Shown here: positions 57,001 to 64,000 of the stretch, in pieces
How positions within the stretch are numbered: the first letter of the stretch is position 1
How the letters are laid out: the number at the start of each line of letters is the position of its first letter
The notes under the pieces: model-generated
What the model was told of the DNA's origin: nothing
Database searches by the model: none
What the model saw: the letters and a program-made list of their open reading frames with translations, nothing else
NCBI GenBank assembly: GCA_008921705.1
Contig: VFFE01007018.1
Location: 689,985 to 753,984 of the forward strand
Source: Burhinus oedicnemus
Taxonomy: Eukaryota > Chordata > Aves > Charadriiformes > Burhinidae
Reading direction: 5' to 3'
DNA: 64,000 bases
Position numbers and translations under genes: made by a program

Positions 57001-60000
57001 GTTTTGAACGAGATTCTTGCTTAGGGAAGAAGCTCGAATGAGTCTCCGCATGTTTCCAAGAAATCTCTGAGTCAGGGCTCCTCTGTTTCTGGAGAAGGCT
57101 TCCCTTCCCGGAAGGGCTCGCGCAGCGGTACATGGGTTGCACTGGTGGCTCTGAGTCATCTGATGGGCGCTTTTTTTTTTTGTTATTATTACTTCTCTTA
57201 CAGAACAGTTAAACTTCCAAAGCCTTTGGTAAAGTTAATGTTCCTATATAGTGAATCTACCACAGTGCTTTGCAGAGGGTGGGGAGCCCACCCCAGCTGC
57301 CCCTCCTTCCCGCATGCCTGCTTTGCTTGGGATCTGCCCGGCAAACATTCCCTGTAATCCCCCAGCCAATGACTCCTCCACAGGCCTGGCTGATCCGAAC
57401 TCCGCCTGTTCTCAGGGAAGCTTTTCCAATGGGAATCGAGCCTCTGTCCCTGGGAGCGCTGATGACTCTGGTCTGAGCTGTCCCCAGCTGGGTTTGCCTG
57501 GGGAAGGTGTGTGGCAACGCTCTGGGATTGCTGCTTCTCGCAGAGATACCAACCTGCTTGTTCCCGTGCGGGGAAGCCGGACCATACTCAAAGTTCTACT
57601 CATTTAATGTTAGTGTTCACGTAGGTTTTTAGGTCATGTCCAACATCGCTTCTTGTGAGCTGGAATTTGCCATGAGCCAGGCTTAAATGTGAACTGTGAT
57701 TAATCACCACTGATAAATACTGCCCAGTGTGTTATTTAGGTGGTAAAAGGTGCAGCCTGATACTGCTCATTTGAATCCATTTTTTTAGCTTCATTTTTGC
57801 AAAAGCTGAGGCCTGTGCTGGCTGAGAGTGGACAGGGTGAGCAGGAAAAAAGCCTTGGATCGGGTCTCCAGCTTCATCCCAAATGCTGCAGCATTTGACT
57901 CCCAGAAGAGAAAGCTGAGCAGAAATGCTGCTGCATTGGGTGACAGGTCTTCTTCCGTCCAGGGTAGGAGATGGATAATTCACGAGTACAGAGCAATACC
58001 GTGCTTCCCTGGGCGGCGGAGCGCCTGGCGGGCCCAGCTGCGGTGCCGCCTCTCCGCTGCGGAGGTTTCGAGCGTGGTGACGAAGCCCGCGGGGAGCGGT
58101 GATTCATTTGTCCTGTGCGCACGCCTGAGTCGGCAGCCTGGCAGCCCTGCCTGCGACTCCTGCGCAGCCCTGTCTTGTTTCCACCTGCAGCGTTTTCAGG
58201 TCAGGAGCAGCAACAGGCGGGTGTTGGGTGCTGGTGGCGGCGTGAGCAGGAGCAGCCACAGCTCAGCTCCTTCTGCTGCCTGGGAGCTGCTCCGGCAGTA
58301 CCTGGGCTCCCGGGGCAGGTTTTCCTTAATGGTGTGAGCTCCTTGCTGAAGGAGCTTGTCCTCGATAGCTCTGAACTTCCAGCAGACACTGGTGGGCTCT
58401 GTCATCTGCTGCTGGTTCCCAGCTGCCAGCTCATCCCATTGCCTTAGTTGCAGAGATCAGCCGGCGTGTAGCGGTGGGGTGGGACACCTTCGGGGTTGCC
58501 GGTCATCACACTAGAAAGTGTAAATACCAACTAACTGGTTTTGTCCCCTTGTTGCGTGATAAAACAACAGAAGGCATCGCGGAGGTTGTATCAGCTGCTC
58601 CAGTGTCTTGACTAGTTTCTGGGCTGCTGAGTAATCCTGTTAACGCCCCAAAGGTGCTTTTTTTTCCTGCTCCAGCTATTAGCTGTGGCTGCTGGACTGC
58701 AGGACCTGCTTGTTCTTTAATCTGAGACGAAAAGGGCAGTTTCCTCCTCTCTTGTTTTTCTTTGTTATGCTGGGCGCTACAGCATCATGCAGTAATTCAG
58801 GAATTAGACAATTTCCTTAAGCCACGTAATTAAAAGACGTTACATCTAGGTCTCCAAAATTATTTGATTAATAATGCTGTTAAAGTCATAGCTAGCACAG
58901 TAAGAAGCTTTAGACACTTATCCAGTAAGATGTTCGATATATTGCATGGACCACATTAAAATTAAGTAATGAATTTTTGTGCTAGACTTGTAACTTTATC
59001 GTCTGTGTGAGAGAGAGCATTTGTGTTACAGATGGTGGGACAGGGAGCAGGGGTGGTTTGATTCAGTTTGTACAATTTGGGTTTTGGGGGAGGGGGCAGT
59101 GAACCCACCGCATCAGTATCTTAACAGTCCTGTCCCTAGGATGGGGTGTCTTAAAGGATAAATGTTTTTGTTCTGGTTCTTTGCAGAAATGTTGGATGCT
59201 CCCTGCTGATGTTAAAATGACTTTTTTTTTTTTTTTTTTTCTTTTCAGTCTTAAGAATTGGAAAGTCCCGGCTGTCTGTGGGGCAGCCTCATAGATGGAA
59301 GCATTGCTGCAGGGGCTGGGGGGATGCTCTTCACTCTGATGAGGCTCGCCACCTCTCATGGAAATGTTCTAAATTCTCAGCTTCGGGCTATTTTAACTCT
59401 CAGCTGTGCTGCAGTGTAACCAGTTTGTGTGTGGGACTCCACTTGCTGCTTATTTGCCTTCTGCTCATTGTGTGAGAGGAGGAAATCCTTGTGCGATGCA
59501 GTAATCCCCTCTTGTGCGCCCTGAGCAAGCCTGTCCTGGGAAGGCTCAGCTGCTCCAGTGGCAACGGCTGCCACGGAGAAGAAACTCGTTTGCTTTTGGA
59601 ACGTGTTAGGTGGTGGAGCAGTGGCACTGCCAGTGTCGCTCCGGCAGAGCTGTGCGGGGCTGGCAGGGCTCCTGCAGCCAGTGCTTGTCTGGGGGAGCCA
59701 GCGGCAGGATGCTCCGGGGCCCACGGGCAGGATGGCTTCAGTGCACTGCTCGTGGGATGGGACCCCCAACTCGCAACGGGCCCCGCTCCGGGTCTGAGCA
59801 CCAAGGGCTGCTGTGGCCTCATGTTTCCGCTTACAGCTGCGGAGTCATTTTAAGCTCTCCAGTTTATTATGGCTTTTGTCTAAAACTTATTTAAAGCTTG
59901 TTCATCCAGGATGTAGTTCAGCTGTGGGGGTCTGAGCAGTAGCAGCTTCATGTTGTGAGTCCTTCTAGCAGTGAAGCCCATTGAAATCAGAGCTTTGTAT

Positions 60001-63000
60001 CAGCCCAGCTCAAGCCAAGATCAAATGAATTTGCAGGTAGAAAACAGCCGCTGGCTCGTCAGGGAGGGGGAGCCTCCTGCATTGCTGCTTTTGTTTTAAG
60101 AGTTTCATTAAACCCTGTCTCAAAATACTGCTCTTAGCCCTATGCGAGTGGATAGCCACTTGTTCTGCAGGAGACTTGCACAAGGAAGTCCGTGCCCTTT
60201 TGACCAATTTCCTTGCTCTAATTGGGGTTACACAATGTGCAGAAAAGGGAACAATCTTCCTGCTTTTTCACAGCAGCTGCCTCCGGTTTTCTTCCCTTTG
60301 CTCTGGGACCTTCCTTCCATCTAACTGTCCTTCATTCCAGTCTCAGAGGAACCTGAAGTGCTCATGTGTAAACTCTCTGGGTGCTGCTGACAGCCCCTGA
60401 GATTTTTGGTGGGCTCTACTACCCTCGCGATGCCGCCCGAGCAGCAGGAACCAAGTAGGGAGCAGGGAGACTGGGTAGACAGTGCCATGAGTGGCACAGG
60501 ATTGTCCTTAGTAGTTGAGTACCCATTTGTATTGGTGTTTTTGTCACTTGCTCTTACAAGTATTCTGTGATAGAGCTGTGGTATTTAAGTCGGTGGATGT
60601 CCTTTAAGCAGCGGTAGGGCTGGGGCACTTCCGCTCGCTCTCACTGCCGAGACGACTCATACCGAAAGTGTGGGCTGGCAGACGAGCTGCCTGCGCGCCA
60701 TCGGCACAGGTCTGCCTGACCGGGGCATCCTGCTGCCTAGAGCCGTGGCTCTGAACGTTATTCATCAAAGTATAAATAGCTGTGGTACTTAATTCAGAAA
60801 GGTCTTTAGCAGTCTTTGCAGATCCCCCAGGAACCAGGTGATAATACTGCATTGTGTTTTGGGTGGTGTTGGGAGTTTGGCTCCTGCATCCCAAATGTTC
60901 CTTGTGCATTTTTAAGTCTAACTGGATACTGGTAAAGTAAACCAGCTTGGATTAAGAAATGTGTAACACATGAAACTGTAAGCATTTGGTAGAGGTGGTA
61001 TAGATTCAGTTCTAGAGTGTCTAGATTTAAATCCTAAATTTCTCTTTTTAAATGGGACCAGATGAACTATTAAGCAGTACTGAATTTGAGTTGAATTAGT
61101 TCAATTATTTTTTTTTTAAGAGGCTGATTATAAATTGTAAAGAGGAATTAACTTGCAGTGGGGATTTGATAAGACTAAAACTCAATGTATTCTTCTTTGC
61201 TGTTTGCAGAAATTGTTCTGTCCAGGTCCAAACTTCAAGCATTAACTCTTACCGTGATTAAAAATTGCTTCCAGTGGTGAAGATTCTGTTGTGGCAGCAT
61301 TGCTGACTTGGGTGTATTTAAGATACTGTTAAAAACAGGCAAGCTAGTACCATGTGGCGGAGGTTAAAATGGAGAACGTGTTTGTTTCTGCTCTGAAGGT
61401 CTGTCTCGCATCACAAAATGCCTTTTGAGATCGTTGACGCTTGTATCTGTCTTGCTGCGCAGGGCCATGCGTCTGTGACTCTTTGGGGACTGAACTTCAA
61501 GAGCCCTTTTATTCTCTCACGTGATATCAGGAGCTTCAGGCCTTTTCTAAGCCAAAATAAACACAGATGTTTCAAGCTGCAGAAGTTTTGGTGCATACCA
61601 CGTTATCGTAATCAAGAATAATCCAGAACCACAGCATCAAGTGTATCTTGTTTCGCATTACAGAGTCCTCGACCTTTCGACCATCCAGCCTTCTCCAGGG
61701 TGATCACTCCTGTCTCCTGAGACGTTGGAAAACCTAGTTTGGAAGAAGAGTAAAGATACAGTTGATGCTGAACTACGTGAGTCCTCAGATTATTTTGTTT
61801 ACGATAACGCCGTTTGCACCAGTGATTCCTATCCAGCTCGGATTGCACAACGGTCATTATCTCAGAGTTTCTGTGCAGTGGGGTTTCTCCAGTGGAAATC
61901 TTACTCATACATTTCCAGCAGGGATGATGATGTTGCAAGGAGTGGAGAATTTTATAAGGCATAATCAAATATTAGGTCAGGGATGCGGAATGAACGGAAC
62001 AAGGAGCACATGGGGCTCAGGACTCTGTTCTGTTCAGCTGGCTGGGCCTGGTAATGCTTCTGCGCTGGAGATCGGAACGGCTGGTGGAAGTCGGGAGTGC
62101 GGGGATGCGAAGTCTGCTGTAAGACTTCTCCCCTTATCTCTCTTGCTATCTCTGATCTTGGTGACAGGTACTGCGAGATGAATTAATGCAATGAGATCAC
62201 GCTTGTGTCCACAGAAAGGGTGGGACTGCCAGAGGGTAAACTTCATTCAAACTATGGTGATTTATCAGTCTCTTACGTGGTGAAACACTGGGACTTTTTT
62301 AAAACAAATAAGTACAACCCAAAAATATTTTCCCAGCCTGCTGTAGTAACCTCTTAGGGAAGACTGCTGGGGCTTCGTTTTGACTTGCTCAGAGTAAGAA
62401 AATGGATCTGTGCTTAGTTCCAATTCTCCCCCATCCCCTTAAAAAAAAGACTAAATAAAAATCTTTGAAATGTTAGAGCATGAGCGTTTGATGTCAAAGG
62501 TTCATAGGAGGTGTATTGGGAACAAAACTTCAGTTTGATGGAGCTGATTTGTGCTTGCAGTGAGAATGCAGCATGTGAAGGCTAGCCAGGCAGCAATCAC
62601 AAAAGGTTCTTTTCCTGCTAAACTGAAACAAGACTTTCCTTTGGGGAAGGAGTGTTTTAGTCAAAGGCTTGAATTTATTTGGCTCTGTAGGTACTGGTTC
62701 TGCAATACTGCCTCAAATTCTCTTTAGATTCTGAGCAGCAGAAAATGCATGTTGGAAATCGGATTTTCTGCAATACCCGAGTAAGTAGGAGTTAGTCCAG
62801 CTCTCAGTTCTTTGTGCTGAATTGTAGTGGTGTGTGGACCTTGGATAAATACTTGGATGCAAAGCATGAGACTCATTTAATAGATTAAATTGTTCTTTGC
62901 ATGGAGTGGTGGTGCAAAAGAGCACACGAACTGGCACCACGGTGTTTCCTTTCATGGAATATCCATTAAAGGCAGGTAGTAGTGTGTTAATTCTAAACAA

Positions 63001-63765
63001 AGCATCACTTCCTGCACGTGGAGACTCAAGTGATAGTTTTATATGTTGGACTCGCATTTCAGCTGCATTGGATGTAGATAGATGGAGATGTAACAGAAAG
63101 GTTAGAGCCTAAAGAGGTACAAAGAGAGAGGAAGGACTTAACTTTACGCCTAAAAATACACTTTTGAAAAATCGTTGTTAAATTAACTGAATCTCACAAT
63201 AACTAGCATGTTTTAGTCTTGTATGCCCTTGCCGGAAAAGGTGAAAGACACTGTTCATTTTTGTGGTGAGTTTTGTGCATTCTTGGCTGTTTGAGGAACA
63301 GACTTGAGCCTTCCGATTTCCCTGGTGAGCTGGCGGCAGTGCCTGGTGGAAAGTCCTCCATGAAGGAACCCACAAAAGTCCATAGGCTGAATTAGAAGCA
63401 GACACGCATACAAAAGGATAACTTAGATATTTTCTTGCAGAGTTTTTTGGAATATGCTAATTTGCAAACTTGTTTTTGCTGTAAAACAAGCTTTAATTAT
63501 TTTGACTTGTTCCCACTATGTCTGTCAAACAACTGTTCTAGGAAATGTTGCTGTGAATAATGAGGCTGATTTATACCTTCAAAAATGCATTAAGCCTCCA
63601 ACCCACAACTGGTCTATCAGTAATGAGCCATAGCTTTTTTTGTAGAAACACAAGTAGGCAGAGACACGAGTGCATCAGCAGGTGAAAGCCTACAGTATGA
63701 AATAAGGGATAGTACAAGAAAATAACTCAGTTGCTCATCAAATGTGATGTTCTTTCTCTTTCAAG
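54054..63765 (+). other. STK40 intron 1
   Basis: A 9.7-kb intron. It contains a T19 run at 59222-59240, a CpG-dense patch at about 57990-58140 and otherwise unremarkable sequence. Additional 5' non-coding exons could be present, but none has convincing paired splice sites. Confidence 0.6.
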
Positions 63766-63773
63766 AGCCAAGG

Positions 63774-63885
63774 ATGAAGCGGCGAGCATCAGACAGAGGA
63801 GGTGGGGAAACATCCACTAAGGCAAAAGCTCTTTGTACAGGGATTTCTGGAAATAATGCCAAGAGAGCGGGCCCTTTTATACTAG
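63774..63885 (+). CDS. STK40: Serine/threonine kinase 40, first certain coding exon (partial gene)
   Basis: STK40 (SgK495) is a Tribbles-related kinase-like protein that works as a scaffold and modulates signalling and lung/myogenic development (established knowledge). This exon encodes the N-terminal 37 residues, starting MKRRASDRG and ending with KRAGPFIL, plus the first base of the next codon (phase 1 donor GTAAGC at 63886). These residues match the family N-terminus before the kinase-like domain, which lies beyond the window. The acceptor is TTTCAAG ending at 63765 (an alternative AG ends at 63767). The conventional start is the ATG at 63774, but the frame is open to the acceptor, which leaves room for an upstream start in exon 1. 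Confidence 0.93.
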
Positions 63886-64000
63886 GTAAGCAGACAGGGT
63901 TTTCTTCTTTGGTTTTTCAAGGTAGCTACTCTTTGCAAAACTGAAAATAAAAGGCACCATGAAATGAGGTAAAGCAGATGTGTAATTTAGCTCTTACCTC

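Noticed and set aside
59222..59270. T19 run plus CTTTTCAG as a splice acceptor or as the poly(A) tail of a minus-strand retrocopy
   Set aside because: No credible donor follows for an exon, and no inverted poly(A) hexamer or gene-like body exists on the minus side.

Overview
The window looks like vertebrate nuclear DNA, most likely from a bird or another sauropsid. Coding sequence is split into many short exons with GT-AG introns. The gene set and order match vertebrates (human 1p34.3). One interspersed repeat is clearly recognisable, a degraded CR1 LINE 3' end, which is the dominant family in birds. Introns are compact. A 20-base N run at 51341-51360 marks an assembly gap. There is no sign of prokaryotic, plasmid or phage content.

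Layout. Positions 1 to about 24.8 kb hold no gene I can support. This is GC-rich intergenic DNA with recurring AT-rich islands of 150-300 bp, dense in TAAT/ATTA cores, that look like conserved non-coding elements; by vertebrate synteny it would be the desert between GRIK3 and CSF3R. Five genes then follow head to tail on the + strand: CSF3R (G-CSF receptor, 15 coding exons, 24853-31343, 837 aa), MRPS15 (mitochondrial ribosomal protein S15, 8 exons, 31714-38989, 246 aa), OSCP1 (10 exons, 39999-51290, 379 aa), LSM10 (U7 snRNP Sm-like protein, one coding exon, 52072-52443, 123 aa) and the 5' end of STK40 (CpG-island promoter and first exon near 54 kb, first certain coding exon 63774-63885). I assembled every exon junction by phase, and all close into full-length proteins of the expected size.

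The genes are not functionally one pathway (myeloid cytokine receptor, mitoribosome, cilium/testis-associated protein, histone pre-mRNA processing, pseudokinase-like regulator). They are packed tightly: about 240 bp from the CSF3R poly(A) signal to the MRPS15 start codon, and under 70 assembled bases plus a gap from the OSCP1 poly(A) signal to the LSM10 5' region. Each housekeeping promoter carries a distinct and legible architecture: a YY1 element holding a short uORF (MRPS15), a perfect RFX X-box beside an inverted CCAAT (OSCP1), and six CCAAT boxes in 235 bp (STK40). The LSM10 5' intron contains a 95-bp tandem repeat and eleven GTGAGT donor-like motifs.

No undescribed biological system was found. 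The most interesting signals are regulatory and splicing-related: the STK40 CCAAT array and in-frame upstream ATG, the OSCP1 X-box, the LSM10 donor-like repeat, and the MRPS15 uORF and alternative acceptors. Exon calls rest on reading the sequence and on remembered vertebrate orthologues; no alignment was run.
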